Shown here: in pieces, positions 5,169 through 5,443 of the stretch | Position numbering within the stretch: the stretch's first letter is position 1 | Layout of the letters: every line of letters begins with the position of its first letter | Origin: an uncultured Flammeovirgaceae bacterium | GTDB lineage: Bacteria; Bacteroidota; Bacteroidia; Cytophagales; Cyclobacteriaceae | Direction: 5' to 3' | Assembly (NCBI GenBank): GCA_937138955.1 | Contig: CAKZPJ010000850.1 | Span: forward strand, 1 to 5,443 | Length of the DNA: 5,443 nucleotides | Translations under genes and position numbers: made by a program | The notes under the pieces: generated by a model | Databases searched by the model: none | Seen by the model: only the letters and a program-made list of their open reading frames with translations | What the model was told of the DNA's origin: nothing

Positions 5169-5443
5169 AATTTCAAGGAACCTCGTACCGTAAAGATCGG
5201 GCTTTTACTGATTTTGTTCATCGGCAAATTGCTCTCCCTCAAGTTTACCTTCCAATAAGTTGGGAACCCTTCCGGCTGAATAACGCTGAGAAAGAAGAAC
5301 TGGATATTCAGCATGGCATTGATCGAGTGTTCAGTCAGCCCGATGGGAGTTTAGTAACGGTTCAGGAGCGTTTTCGAACGGGTCAATATGCTAACTATCA
5401 AGATATTACCTTTCGGTATCGGCGTGATCAGCATCCAAATATA
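5165..5443 (+). CDS. Unknown protein, partial; possible PD-(D/E)XK/Mrr-like nuclease subunit
   Basis: The first 93 codons of a gene that runs off the right edge. ATG 5165 is the first start after an in-frame TGA at 5156-5158. The protein begins MKFQGTSYRKDRAFTDFVHR. It contains ELDIQHGIDRVF (46-56) and then LVTVQERFRTGQYANYQDITFRYRR (63-87, given here in part: VQERFR at 66-71 and YQDITFRYRR at 78-87). The spacing G51-I-D53, thirteen residues, then Q67-E68-R69 resembles the nuclease core of Mrr-like PD-(D/E)XK enzymes (GxD ... QxK), with Arg in place of Lys. That match is an inference from a short motif, not a family recognition. Its place directly downstream of a Mod-like methyltransferase, possibly with an ATGA overlap, supports a role in a restriction-modification system, perhaps as an accessory or nuclease component before a Res helicase. 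An alternative is an uncharacterised conserved protein with no nuclease activity. Similar short proteins seem to accompany type III-like mod genes in Bacteroidota. Confidence 0.6.
   Translation, partial: MKFQGTSYRKDRAFTDFVHRQIALPQVYLPISWEPFRLNNAEKEELDIQHGIDRVFSQPDGSLVTVQERFRTGQYANYQDITFRYRRDQHPNI

Overview
The window looks like a moderately AT-rich chromosomal segment of a bacterium, most likely a Bacteroidota of the Cytophagales type. That assignment is an inference. It rests on the kinds of gene present (zinc-ribbon plus CPBP membrane proteins, a type III-like Mod methyltransferase, a DUF2281-type antitoxin relic) and on A-rich sequence, rather than clear Shine-Dalgarno sites, in front of starts. 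No rRNA, tRNA, CRISPR array or intact insertion sequence was seen.

Left part, minus strand (1-1783). A short antitoxin-like DUF2281 gene (22-225) is interrupted by an in-frame TAA. A gene-poor spacer with nested inverted repeats follows, then an intact YccF-family membrane protein (468-857). Next is a 114-base spacer with an 8-bp hairpin, then an intact haloacid dehalogenase of the L-2-haloacid dehalogenase type (972-1634). A 47-codon minus-strand ORF of unknown meaning (1640-1783) sits 5 bases upstream of it.

Middle part, plus strand (1927-3190). Two zinc-ribbon membrane proteins overlap by 11 bases. The first (1927-2442) is intact, with a Cys4 ribbon and four probable membrane helices. The second (2432-3190) begins with its own Cys4 ribbon and carries a complete set of CPBP (CAAX/Abi) intramembrane protease motifs in one frame. 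The first catalytic glutamate codon is replaced by TAA, so as read the gene is a pseudogene or makes a truncated 169-residue protein.

Right part, plus strand (3191-5443). After a spacer containing an 8-bp inverted repeat comes a 579-residue beta-class adenine-type DNA methyltransferase resembling type III Mod subunits (3369-5108, TTG start). The first 93 codons of a downstream gene follow (from 5165) and run off the window. This gene has a GID-x13-QER pattern reminiscent of a PD-(D/E)XK/Mrr nuclease core. The two are probably the start of a restriction-modification operon whose helicase/nuclease part lies beyond the window.

The most unusual observation is the repeated in-frame TAA. It interrupts the DUF2281-like gene and the CPBP gene, each where the family has glutamate. 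The methyltransferase frame also continues for 19 sense codons past its TAA, ending in a TGA that overlaps the next gene's ATG as ATGA. Independent decay or sequencing error is the default explanation. A recoded or suppressed TAA is a testable but less likely alternative.
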